DNA from: Bradyrhizobium liaoningense
GTDB taxonomy: Bacteria > Pseudomonadota > Alphaproteobacteria > Rhizobiales > Xanthobacteraceae
Length of the DNA: 64,000 nt
Direction: 5' to 3'
Assembly: GCF_018130955.1 (NCBI RefSeq)
Contig: NZ_JAFCJM010000028.1
Span: forward strand, 1-64,000
Below, one piece after another: positions 32,466 through 40,591 of the stretch. Within the stretch, counting starts at the first letter, position 1. Every line of letters begins with the position of its first letter. Below the pieces are notes generated by a model. That model saw nothing but the letters and a program-made list of their open reading frames with translations, was not told where the DNA came from and searched no databases. The position numbers and the translations under genes are program-made.

Positions 32466-34337
32466 TCATCGCAGCACGATCACGTCTTGATCGGGCTTGT
32501 CGGCATAGAGCCGCTCAACCAGCGCAGCGCGGCGCTCGAGGCCGGCGCGCTGGTTGATGTAGCCCTTGTCGGTGAGCTCATTGCCGTCGATTGAAGGCGG
32601 CTCGACCATCAGCATGGCGCGCGCGATGATGCGGCTGCTCGCGCCTTCGCAGTCCCTGTTGTGCGCCTCCAGCCCGCGCTTGAAGCAGGCGATCACCTCG
32701 GGATGTCTTACGGCATCCTCAAAACTGAGATCGGCGTTGCCAACGAGCTGGCGGCAGGCATGCAGGTTCGGCCAGGCGAGCAGCCCGATGAACGGACGAT
32801 CCTGCCCCGCGACCAGCGCGTCATGCACGACGGGCGTTGCGGCCGCGATCGTATCGGTGCGTAGCGATCCGACATGGACGAAGGTGCCGGTGGTGAGCTT
32901 GAAATCCTCCACCACGCGCCCCGCGAAGATGATGCCCTGCACGGGATCCTTGTCGTCGACGAAAATGCCGGCGTCGCCGATGCAGTAGAAACCCTCCTCG
33001 TCGAACATTTTCTTGGTCAGCTCGGCCTGGCCAAAATAACCGGGCGTGACGTTGACGCCGCGCAGGCGCAATTCGTACTTCGAACCACACGGCACCATCT
33101 TCAGTTCGACGCCGGGGAACGGCAAGCCGATCAGGCCGACGCGCTCGGTGTCCCAATAGGTGCCGGTCGAGGTCGGCGCGGTCTCGGTCGAGCCCCAGCC
33201 GGTGTAGAACACGATGCGTTCGCCTGTCGTCTTCACTGCGAGCGCCTGCATACGGTCGTAGAGATCATCCGGTAGCCGCGCGCCGCCATAGGCCATGATC
33301 GAGAGGTTCTTGAAGAAGGAGCGGCAAAGCGCCTCGTCTTTCTCCATCGCCGCCGCAAGCGCGGCGTAGCCGGCGGGCACGTTGGCGTAATAGGTCGGCG
33401 AGATCTCGTGCAGATTCCGCAGCGTCTCCTCGAACTGGCCCGGCATCGGCCGGCCGTCGTCGATATAGAGCGTGCCACCATCGACCAGGATCGGGTGGAA
33501 CGCCGCGTTGCCGCCCATGGTGTGATTCCACGGCATCCAGTCGAGCATGGTCGCGATCGGGCCATCGGGCGAGCGCGGCCGCACCTGCATCATCATCGCC
33601 GCATTGGCGCACATCATCGCCTGCGTGTTGATGACGGCTTTGGGCATGCCGGTCGAGCCCGACGTGAACAAGAGCTTGCCGACGGTGTCAGGCGTGATTT
33701 TTGCGATGGAGGCGTCGACATCCTTCGTCACGGGCGTTGCTGCGAGATCGGCGAAGCTGACGCTTTTGATGCCGTCGCAGGGACGCAAGACGTGCACGAC
33801 CGTGACGCTGGTGAGATCAAGCGCCTTCAATGCTTTCTCAAACGTCGGACCGTCCTGCACCATGATGACGGCCGGCTTGATCAGGTCGAACAAATATTTC
33901 AGCTTGACGTGATCGTGGCTCATCAGCGAGTAGGCCGGCGACACGGGAGCCGCCGGCGAGCGCGCCTGCATCGCGGCCTGCGTCATCAGCGCGTGCTCGA
34001 TCGAATTGCCGGAAAGGATCGTGACCGGCCGTCCTTCGATGCCGAGGTTGAGCAGACCCTGCGTCAGCGCATCGACAATGCGCTTGGCTTCGCCGTAGGA
34101 GACTTTTCGCCACGCGCGATCGGGACCGCCTCGCTGCGCGAGCCAGATGCGCTCAGGCGCTTGCCTAGCCCACTTTGCGAGCGAAGCCGGGATATGCTTC
34201 TCGTAAGCCTGCAGCGGGATGCGCGACTTCAACACGACCGTGCCGTCGGCGCGCCGCTCGACATCGATGTCGCGCGCGATCCACTCGACCTTGCGAAAGG
34301 CGGGCTTCGTCATCACCGCCGCCGCATTCCCACTCAT
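32466..34337 (-). CDS. Feruloyl-CoA-synthase-like CoA ligase (module II)
   Basis: The 623-residue adenylate-forming enzyme is a paralogue of the ligase at 8192: [75 protein letters not shown] and ELTDKGYINQRA. It would form the CoA thioester of an aryl or other bulky carboxylic acid. The ATG at 34337 has a GGGAGACG site and matches the N terminus of the module I enzyme. The frame extends to 34775 but overlaps the hydratase. It lies 41 bp after the hydratase stop. Confidence 0.92.
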   Translation of the reverse strand: MSGNAAAVMTKPAFRKVEWIARDIDVERRADGTVVLKSRIPLQAYEKHIPASLAKWARQAPERIWLAQRGGPDRAWRKVSYGEAKRIVDALTQGLLNLGIEGRPVTILSGNSIEHALMTQAAMQARSPAAPVSPAYSLMSHDHVKLKYLFDLIKPAVIMVQDGPTFEKALKALDLTSVTVVHVLRPCDGIKSVSFADLAATPVTKDVDASIAKITPDTVGKLLFTSGSTGMPKAVINTQAMMCANAAMMMQVRPRSPDGPIATMLDWMPWNHTMGGNAAFHPILVDGGTLYIDDGRPMPGQFEETLRNLHEISPTYYANVPAGYAALAAAMEKDEALCRSFFKNLSIMAYGGARLPDDLYDRMQALAVKTTGERIVFYTGWGSTETAPTSTGTYWDTERVGLIGLPFPGVELKMVPCGSKYELRLRGVNVTPGYFGQAELTKKMFDEEGFYCIGDAGIFVDDKDPVQGIIFAGRVVEDFKLTTGTFVHVGSLRTDTIAAATPVVHDALVAGQDRPFIGLLAWPNLHACRQLVGNADLSFEDAVRHPEVIACFKRGLEAHNRDCEGASSRIIARAMLMVEPPSIDGNELTDKGYINQRAGLERRAALVERLYADKPDQDVIVLR

Positions 34338-34378
34338 TTTGCGTCTCCCGGAATTATTGTTCTTTGCGGGTCTTGTCG

Positions 34379-35185
34379 TCAGCGCCTGATATAGACAGGC
34401 TTTCGCTTCTCTAGGAAGGCCCTGATGCCTTCCGAAAATTCCTCGGAGCGGCTGCACAGCACCTGGTTGCGATCCTCCATCGCGATGGCGGCTTCCAGCG
34501 AGCCAGCGTCGACGCTCATGTTGAGGCATTCCTTGGAGAGGCGCAGGCCTGTCGGCGACGCCGTCATCATCGCATCGACGTAAGGCTCGGCGGCGTCGTC
34601 GAGCTTGTCCTCGTCGACGACTTCGGAGACAAGACCGACCGCTAGCGCGCGCTCGGCGCCGATGAAGCGGCCAGTGAGGATCAGTTCGGAGGCGACGGAG
34701 ACGCCGACGAGGCGCGGCAGGAAATAGCTGGTGCCGATATCGCAGCCGCCGAGCCCAAGCTTGATGAAGGCGCAATTCATCCGCGCCGATTTGGTCGCGA
34801 TGCGGATGTCGGAGGCGAGCGCCAGCGCAAAACCGCCGCCGGCGGCCGCGCCCTGCAGGAGAGAAATGATCGGCTGCGGGCAGCGCCGCATCAGCATCAC
34901 GATGTCGGCGATGCGCCGCTGCGAGTCCAAGGACGCGGTGACGCCGGGCGGCTCCTGCTGCTTGGTGCGGCGGGCGATCGCGGCCTTGAGATCAAGGCCC
35001 GCGCAAAAGTTCTTGCCGGCACCCTTCAGCACCACAACGCGCGTGTCGCGGTTGCGCTGCAGGCCCTGAAAGTAGACGTTGAGCGCATCGATCAGCGCAG
35101 GATCAAGCGCGTTGAGGTTCTCCGGGCGATTCAGCGTCAGCCGGTCGAGGCCGTCATTGTGCTCGATCAGCAGCGGTTGGGACAT
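34379..35185 (-). CDS. Enoyl-CoA hydratase/isomerase (crotonase) of module II
   Basis: The 268-residue crotonase has GLDRLTLNRPENLNALDPAL, the first oxyanion motif AGKNFCAGLDLKAAI, the second LLQGAAAGGGFALALASDIR and FIKLGLGGCDIGTSYFLPRLVG. It probably hydrates the enoyl-CoA made by the acyl-CoA dehydrogenases. I set the start at 35185 (MSQPLLIEHN) because the frame upstream to 35227 is non-conserved and runs into repeat DNA. Confidence 0.9.
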   Translation of the reverse strand: MSQPLLIEHNDGLDRLTLNRPENLNALDPALIDALNVYFQGLQRNRDTRVVVLKGAGKNFCAGLDLKAAIARRTKQQEPPGVTASLDSQRRIADIVMLMRRCPQPIISLLQGAAAGGGFALALASDIRIATKSARMNCAFIKLGLGGCDIGTSYFLPRLVGVSVASELILTGRFIGAERALAVGLVSEVVDEDKLDDAAEPYVDAMMTASPTGLRLSKECLNMSVDAGSLEAAIAMEDRNQVLCSRSEEFSEGIRAFLEKRKPVYIRR

Positions 35186-35222
35186 GCGAGCCTCGTGCCT
35201 TCGTGCCACGCGGTGACCGTCT

Positions 35223-35280
35223 CCCACCCTCCCCTGGAGGGGGAGGGTCGATCGCGCGCAGCGCGAGCGGGGTGGGGTGA
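35223..35280. repeat. Repeat of the DUF559-flanking family, gene-less pair, left copy
   Basis: It reads CCCACCCTCCCCTGGAGGGG through GCGCAGCGCGAGCGGGGTGGGGTGA, the same unit as 27166-27227 in the same orientation. It pairs with the inverted copy 37 bp downstream. Confidence 0.8.
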
Positions 35281-35317
35281 AGGTGTTTCCCCATCGAATA
35301 GCGCCCGAGTGGAGAGA

Positions 35318-35369
35318 TCACCCCACCCCGGCGCTTCGCGCCGACCCTCCCCCTCCAGGGGAGGGTAAG
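35318..35369. repeat. Repeat of the DUF559-flanking family, gene-less pair, right copy
   Basis: It starts TCACCCCACCCCGGCGCTTCG and ends AGGGGAGGGTAAG, the inverted partner of 35223-35280. The pair encloses only 37 bp, against 410 bp with the DUF559 gene at 27.2-27.7 kb. Confidence 0.8.
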
Positions 35370-35380
35370 AGGAGAGCGCC

Positions 35381-36139
35381 TTACCTTGGCGCCATGCGGA
35401 TGGCGCCGTCGAGGCGGATGGTTTCGCCGTTGAGCATCGCGTTCTCGACGATGTGCACTGCGAGCGCGCCGTATTCCTTGGCGTCGCCGAGACGCGAGGG
35501 ATGCGGCACCTGGGCGCCCAGGCTCTTGCGGGCCTCTTCGTTCAGACCCATCAGCAGCGGCGTGAAGAACAGGCCGGGCGCAATGGTATTGACGCGGATT
35601 TTTTGGCTCGCGAGATCGCGCGCAGCCGGCAGTGTGAGACCGACGACGCCTCCCTTGGAGGCGGAGTAAGCGATCTGGCCGATCTGGCCTTCGTAAGCGG
35701 CAACCGATGCCGTGTTGATGATGACGCCGCGCTCTTCACCCACCGGCTCGATCGTGACGAGGCGCTCGGCGAACAGCCGCAGGCAGTTGAAGGTGCCGAT
35801 CAGGTTGACGTTGATGATGCGCGCGAACTTTTCCAGCGGGTAAACGCCGTCGCGGCCGACGATGCGCTGCGAGCCGCCGATGCCGGCGCAGTTCATCAGC
35901 ACGCGGGCGATGCCGTGCGCGGCTTCAGCTTTCGCAATCGCCGCCTTGATCTGCTCCTCGGAGGTGACATCGGCATGCAGGGCAACGCCCTTCACTTCGG
36001 CGGCGACCTTCTCGGCGTTTTCCTTGTTCTGGTCGATCACGCCGATCTTGGCGCCCTTTGCCGCCATGGCGCGGGCGGTCGCCTCGCCGAGGCCCGAACC
36101 ACCACCGGTGATGAGAACGGCTACGTCTTTCAACTGCAT
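35381..36139 (-). CDS. SDR, 3-hydroxyacyl-CoA dehydrogenase (HSD17B10)-like, module II
   Basis: The 252-residue enzyme is a paralogue of the SDR at 10102 (TGGGSGLG at 11-18, MNCAGIG, catalytic Ser145, Tyr158 and Lys162, the shared APGLFFTPLL stretch and the C-terminal RLDGAIRMAP). Asp36 favours NAD+. It would oxidise the 3-hydroxyacyl-CoA produced by the adjacent hydratase and feed the divergent thiolase. A good GGAAAGGTAG site precedes its ATG. Confidence 0.92.
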   Translation of the reverse strand: MQLKDVAVLITGGGSGLGEATARAMAAKGAKIGVIDQNKENAEKVAAEVKGVALHADVTSEEQIKAAIAKAEAAHGIARVLMNCAGIGGSQRIVGRDGVYPLEKFARIINVNLIGTFNCLRLFAERLVTIEPVGEERGVIINTASVAAYEGQIGQIAYSASKGGVVGLTLPAARDLASQKIRVNTIAPGLFFTPLLMGLNEEARKSLGAQVPHPSRLGDAKEYGALAVHIVENAMLNGETIRLDGAIRMAPR

Positions 36140-36195
36140 CGCAAACTACCTTTCCTTGGACGTTTCTTCTCTGGACTTGATAGGTTCTGGCCGGA

Positions 36196-36855
36196 TCATC
36201 CGGCCGCGACGGCCTCCTCGGCTTGCGTGAGGATGCCGCCGCAGATCAGCGTTTCCATGTGTTTGATGTATTGCCGGCAGACTTCATCGGTGACCGGACC
36301 GACGCCGGTCGCACGTGACATCGCGTGCCGGCCGAAGAACAGGTGATCGCAGGCGCCGATCAGGCTGGTGTAGAACAGCACCGGATCGGTCTGGCGGAAC
36401 TCGCCGCGGCTGACGCCTTCGGCGAGAAGCCGGCGATGGAAATCGAGAAGCGGCGCGACGAAGAACTTTGACACCTCGTCGGCGGAGCCGGCCGTGGTCT
36501 CGTGCAGGAGATAATGGATCAGGCGATTCATGTAGGGGAACCGGTAGTAGGCGCGGATGATGCCGCCGATATGCAGCTTCAGCTTCGCGGTCGGCGTGAT
36601 CGGCTGGGCCAACAGATATTCGAGATTGGAGAGCTCGGTCGCGGCGTCGCGCGCGAGCAGCGCCAGCAGCAACCCGTCCTTGTTGCCAAAGTGGTATTTC
36701 ACCAGTGCGGCGTTCGCGCCGGATTTTTGCGCGATGTCGCTCAGGGAGATCTCGATCGAGGAGCGTTCGATCATCAACTCGCTCGCGGCCACCAGCAGCT
36801 TTTCCGCCGTGGAACTTTTCGCAGCCGGAAGCCTGTTCGGTACGCTGGTAGTCAC
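36196..36855 (-). CDS. TetR-family transcriptional regulator
   Basis: The 219-residue regulator has an N-terminal TetR HTH (TAEKLLVAASELMIERSS, LSDIAQKSGANAALVKYHFGNK) and a helical ligand-binding domain with ILICGG-like C terminus. I chose the GTG at 36855 (with AGGGATCT ahead), though a GTG at 36912 is open. It heads the minus-strand module II genes and diverges from the thiolase gene, with a palindrome between them. An acyl-CoA intermediate is the likely inducer (inference from context). Confidence 0.9.
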   Translation of the reverse strand: MTTSVPNRLPAAKSSTAEKLLVAASELMIERSSIEISLSDIAQKSGANAALVKYHFGNKDGLLLALLARDAATELSNLEYLLAQPITPTAKLKLHIGGIIRAYYRFPYMNRLIHYLLHETTAGSADEVSKFFVAPLLDFHRRLLAEGVSRGEFRQTDPVLFYTSLIGACDHLFFGRHAMSRATGVGPVTDEVCRQYIKHMETLICGGILTQAEEAVAAG

Positions 36856-36916
36856 GGAGATCCCTGTCTGGCCGAAAGAGGCCGCAGATAAGCGCAAGCA
36901 GCGCCTCACCACAAGA

Positions 36917-36934
36917 GTTAATTGATCAATTGAC
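36917..36934. promoter_or_regulatory. Putative TetR operator of module II
   Basis: GTTAATTGATCAATTGAC is an 18-bp near-perfect palindrome (16 of 18 positions), with the exact core AATTGATCAATT, between the divergent tetR and thiolase genes. AT-rich dyads of this form are typical of TetR regulators of acyl-CoA catabolism. Confidence 0.6.
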
Positions 36935-37007
36935 TAAATGAGGAGTGGCCCCTTAAAACCGCCCCCGACAACCCCAACCCATTCAGAATAAACAGGGAGA
37001 AACCGAA

Positions 37008-38180
37008 ATGGCCGAGGCTTACATCGTCGCCGCTGCGCGCACCGCGGGCGGGCGCAAGGGGGGCCGCCTCGCCGGCTGGCATCCGGCCGATCTCGCCGCA
37101 AAGGTGCTGGACGAACTGGTCGATCGCACCAAGGTCGATCCCGCCCTAGTCGAAGACGTCATCATGGGCTGCGTGATGCAGGTCGGCGAGCAGTCGAACA
37201 ACGTCGCGCGCAACGCCATCATGGCCTCGAAGCTGCCGGAGAGCGTGCCGGGCACCTCGATCGATCGGCAGTGCGGCTCCTCGCAGCAGGCGCTGCACTT
37301 TGCGGCGCAAGCTGTGATGTCCGGCACGATGGACGTCGTGATCGCCGCCGGCGTGGAATCCATGACCCGCGTGCCGATGGGCTTGTCCTCGCAGCTCCCC
37401 GCCAAGAACGGCTTTGGCAATTACAAGAGCCCCGGCATCGAGCAGCGTTATCCGAACATCGTGTTCAGCCAGTTCACCGGCGCCGAGATGATGGCCGAGA
37501 AGTACGGCCTGTCAAAGGACGAGCTCGACGAATACTCCTACAACAGCCACCAGCGCGCGATTGCGGCCACGCAAGCCGGCCACTTCAAGAAAGAGATCGT
37601 GCCGCTCGAGATCGTCAGGGCCGACGGCTCCAAGGACACCCATCACATCGACGAGGGCATCCGCTTCGACGCCACGATCGAAGGTATCAAGGGCGTCAAG
37701 CTGATCGCCGAGAACGGCAAGCTGACCGCGGCCAGCGCCAGCCAGATCTGCGACGGCGCCTCCGGCGTGATGGTCGTCAACGAGCGCGGGTTGAAGCAGC
37801 TCGGCGTAAAACCGCTGGCGCGCGTGCATCACATGACCATGACCGGCGGCGACCCCGTGATCATGCTGGACGCCCCGCTGCACGCCACCAGGAAGGCGCT
37901 GGAAAAGGCCGGCATGAAGATCGACGACATCGACCTGTTCGAGGTCAACGAAGCCTTTGCCTCGGTGCCGACCGCCTGGCTCAAGACCACCGGCGCCGAT
38001 CCTAGCAGGCTCAACGTCAATGGCGGCGCGATCGCGCTCGGTCATCCCCTCGGCGGCTCCGGCACCAAGCTGATGACCACGCTGGTGCACGCGCTCCAGC
38101 AGCGCGGCAAGCGCTACGGCCTGCAGACCATGTGCGAAGGCGGCGGCATGGCCAACGTGACGATCGTGGAGCGGCTGTAA
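37008..38180 (+). CDS. Acetyl-CoA acyltransferase (thiolase), FadA5-like
   Basis: The 390-residue thiolase has the nucleophile Cys89 in DRQCGSSQQALHFA, His346 in GHPLGGSG and Cys376 in MCEGGGMANV, so the catalytic set is complete. The segment GCVMQVGEQSNNVARNA resembles steroid/cholate side-chain thiolases (FadA5 type) more than the short-chain biosynthetic enzymes. It would perform the final thiolytic step of module II. It diverges from tetR and is followed by an acyl-CoA synthetase gene. Confidence 0.93.
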   Translation: MAEAYIVAAARTAGGRKGGRLAGWHPADLAAKVLDELVDRTKVDPALVEDVIMGCVMQVGEQSNNVARNAIMASKLPESVPGTSIDRQCGSSQQALHFAAQAVMSGTMDVVIAAGVESMTRVPMGLSSQLPAKNGFGNYKSPGIEQRYPNIVFSQFTGAEMMAEKYGLSKDELDEYSYNSHQRAIAATQAGHFKKEIVPLEIVRADGSKDTHHIDEGIRFDATIEGIKGVKLIAENGKLTAASASQICDGASGVMVVNERGLKQLGVKPLARVHHMTMTGGDPVIMLDAPLHATRKALEKAGMKIDDIDLFEVNEAFASVPTAWLKTTGADPSRLNVNGGAIALGHPLGGSGTKLMTTLVHALQQRGKRYGLQTMCEGGGMANVTIVERL

Positions 38181-38200
38181 GCTGCAGCCACAATAAAGGT

Positions 38201-38235
38201 GTCGTCCCGGCGAAGGCCGGGACGACGCACTTTTT
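38201..38235 (+). terminator. Repeat-derived hairpin between thiolase and synthetase
   Basis: A perfect 11-bp stem, GTCGTCCCGGC / GCCGGGACGAC, with a GAAG loop (38201-38226) is followed by GCACTTTTT. It is a minimal copy of the repeat at 24331 and has terminator form. It may attenuate transcription into the synthetase, which starts 17 bp later. Confidence 0.5.
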
Positions 38236-38251
38236 GCCTCGGGACCTCTCG

Positions 38252-39796
38252 ATGACCCATCCCTCCGTCTACGCAAAGACCACGCCCGACAAGATCGCCT
38301 ATCAGATGGCGTCGACCGGCAAAGCCATCACCTATCGCGAGCTCGATGAGCTCTCGAACCAGGGCGCCAACCTGTTCCGCTCGCTGGGGCTGAAGGCGGG
38401 GGATCACATCGCGCTGTTGATGGAGAACCGGCTCGCCTTCATGGAGATCTGCTGGGCCGCACAGCGGAGCGGGCTCTATTACACCGCGATCAGCCGCTAC
38501 CTGAAGCAGGACGAGATCGACTACATCGTGAAAGACTGCGGCGCCAAGGTCGTGATCACCACGCCGAAATGCGCCGACCAGATCAAGGATCTGATCAAGG
38601 GCGTGCCGGGCGAACCGATTTTCTACACGGTCGATGAACCCATGCCCGGCTTCCGCTCCTACGACAAGGAGGCGGCCGCGCAGCCGACGACGCCGATCGC
38701 GGACGAGGTCGCCGGCTACGACATGCTGTATTCATCGGGAACGACCGGCCGCCCCAAGGGCGTCAAGAAGGAGTTCGAAGGCAAGCCGATCGACGAGCCG
38801 AACGCGTTCCTGCGCGTGCTCTGCGCCGACATGTGCGGCATGAACGCGGACAGCACCTATCTCTCGCCGGCGCCGCTCTATCACGCGGCTCCGCTGCGTT
38901 TCAACATGATGGCGATCACGCTGGGCGGCACCTCCATCATCATGGAGCATTTCGACGCCGAGGAATTCCTGAAGCTGGTCGAGAAGTACAAGGTGACGCA
39001 ATCGCAGCTCGTGCCGACCATGTTCGTGCGCATGCTGAAGCTGCCTGATGAAGTCCGCACGAAGTACAGTGTCTCGACGCTGAAGGGCGCGATCCACGCC
39101 GCCGCGCCCTGCCCGGTCGATGTGAAGGCAAAAATGATCGATTGGTGGGGACCGATCCTGATCGAGTATTACGCGGGCTCCGAAGGCAACGGCGTCACCG
39201 TCTGCAACTCGAAGCAATGGCTGGAGCATCGCGGCAGCGTGGGGCGCGCCGTGGTCGGCAAGATCAAGATCTTGGACGAGAACGACGAGGAGCAGCCGGT
39301 TGGTGAGATCGGCACAGTCTATTTCGCCGACGCGCCGGTGTTCTCCTATCACAACGATCCCGACAAGACGAAGAAGGCCTACAACGCCAAGGGATGGTCG
39401 ACACTCGGCGATGTCGGCTATCTCGACAAGGACGGTTTTCTGTTCCTCACCGACCGCAAGTCCTACATGATCATCTCCGGCGGCGTGAACATTTATCCGC
39501 AGGAGACCGAGGACGTTCTGATCACCCACCCCGAGGTCGCCGACGTCGCCGTGTTCGGCGTACCGAACGAGGAGATGGGCGAAGAGGTCAAGGCGGTGGT
39601 GCAGCCGCACGACATGAATCGCGCAGGCCAAGCGCTCGAGGCCGACCTGATCGCCTACTGCAAGACGCGCCTGTCAGCCATCAAATGCCCACGCTCGATC
39701 GACTTCGAAGCCGAGCTGCCGCGCACGCCGACCGGCAAGCTGGTGAAGCGGCATTTGCGCGACAAGTACTGGCCGAAGACCGCGGTGAAGATTTAG
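38252..39796 (+). CDS. Acyl-CoA synthetase (FadD type), module II
   Basis: The 514-residue AMP-forming ligase has MLYSSGTTGRPKGVKKEFEG (P-loop), AGSEGNGVTVCNS (A5), STLGDVGYLDKDGFLFLTDR (A7-A8), SGGVNIYPQE and the C-terminal PRTPTGKLVKR, whose Lys is the adenylation residue. It belongs to the FadD group rather than the feruloyl-CoA synthase group, so module II has two distinct ligases and may accept two substrate types. The frame extends upstream to 38132, but the ATG at 38252 starts the homologous region. Confidence 0.92.
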   Translation: MTHPSVYAKTTPDKIAYQMASTGKAITYRELDELSNQGANLFRSLGLKAGDHIALLMENRLAFMEICWAAQRSGLYYTAISRYLKQDEIDYIVKDCGAKVVITTPKCADQIKDLIKGVPGEPIFYTVDEPMPGFRSYDKEAAAQPTTPIADEVAGYDMLYSSGTTGRPKGVKKEFEGKPIDEPNAFLRVLCADMCGMNADSTYLSPAPLYHAAPLRFNMMAITLGGTSIIMEHFDAEEFLKLVEKYKVTQSQLVPTMFVRMLKLPDEVRTKYSVSTLKGAIHAAAPCPVDVKAKMIDWWGPILIEYYAGSEGNGVTVCNSKQWLEHRGSVGRAVVGKIKILDENDEEQPVGEIGTVYFADAPVFSYHNDPDKTKKAYNAKGWSTLGDVGYLDKDGFLFLTDRKSYMIISGGVNIYPQETEDVLITHPEVADVAVFGVPNEEMGEEVKAVVQPHDMNRAGQALEADLIAYCKTRLSAIKCPRSIDFEAELPRTPTGKLVKRHLRDKYWPKTAVKI

Positions 39797-39814
39797 CGCG
39801 CGTGCGCTCGCTTC

Positions 39815-39905
39815 GTAGGGTGGGCAAAGGCGCAAAGCGCCGTGCCCACCATCTCTCCAAGATGGAACGAGAAGAGGTGGGCACGCTTCGCTTTGCCCAC
39901 CCTGC
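39815..39905. repeat. Palindromic repeat, GTAGGGTGGGCAAAG family, copy 1
   Basis: It starts GTAGGGTGGGCAAAGGCG and ends CTTTGCCCACCCTGC, with an inner GTGCCCACC / GGTGGGCAC pair. A second copy is at 63487-63576. It lies between convergent genes. Confidence 0.8.
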
Positions 39906-39916
39906 AACGTCGGAGA

Positions 39917-40423
39917 TTAGAGCGACGTCGCTGGCGCGCATGTCGCGGACGACGCCGCGCGCAGATGCAACTGTCCTCGTCGCCCGGAGTCACTTGTAGT
40001 CCACTGCGCGTCGATTCCCTGAAGGTCTTCCGACAGAGTACCGCGATGGCTGCCGCCGGTCTCGAAAGACGCGGTCCCGTCAGGCGACCGCTCGAAAATC
40101 TCCACTTGGCGGTCGGACAACCTGACGAACATTCGGACTTTTATCTTCGTCACCTGGCGGCCGTCTTCGTAGACACCGCATCCAAGCGCTTCGGCATTCC
40201 GTTCATCGAGAGACCGCACCTGCTCGAATGTGATGACGACGTTTTGCACGACCGCATCGCCGTCCCACCGAAATTCGCCGACATAGGCGCGCGGCAATTT
40301 CTCGGTCAGATCATTCATCTCCATGGCATGAACGACAGGACCGAGAAGGAGGCATGCGGCCAGGAGCGCGACGTAGAGACCCGAAAACCAGCCTTCCAAG
40401 CCTCTCGACCTCGACAAGCGCAT
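39917..40423 (-). CDS. Hypothetical exported protein
   Basis: The 168-residue protein has a hydrophobic N-terminal signal or anchor (about residues 13-33, FSGLYVALLAACLLLGPVVHA) and a beta-rich mature part (YVGEFRWDGDAVVQNVVITFEQV ... DGRQVTKIKVRMFVRLSDRQVEIFE). There is no recognised domain. The ATG at 40423 follows an excellent AAGGAGAACG site, so I reject the longer frame to 40489. A periplasmic location is likely. Confidence 0.65.
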   Translation of the reverse strand: MRLSRSRGLEGWFSGLYVALLAACLLLGPVVHAMEMNDLTEKLPRAYVGEFRWDGDAVVQNVVITFEQVRSLDERNAEALGCGVYEDGRQVTKIKVRMFVRLSDRQVEIFERSPDGTASFETGGSHRGTLSEDLQGIDAQWTTSDSGRRGQLHLRAASSATCAPATSL

Positions 40424-40591
40424 GCAACGTTCTCCTTGAACCAAGTGGGAGTTATTCGATCGTCCCGGGAAGCAACGATTCAGGACCACTCATGTTGTCC
40501 TTTGAGACAAGCATAGGTAGCATTCGGCATCCCGCGGCGGACTGTCAAGCGCAGTGCATGTGCGGCAAGGCTCATCCAGGTCACCCGCGAA

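Noticed and set aside
30515-32557. 680-codon open frame on the plus strand opposite the acyl-CoA dehydrogenases
   Set aside because: It is the complement of conserved enzymes in high-GC DNA, is rich in Arg/His/Asp without domain motifs, and has no ribosome site.
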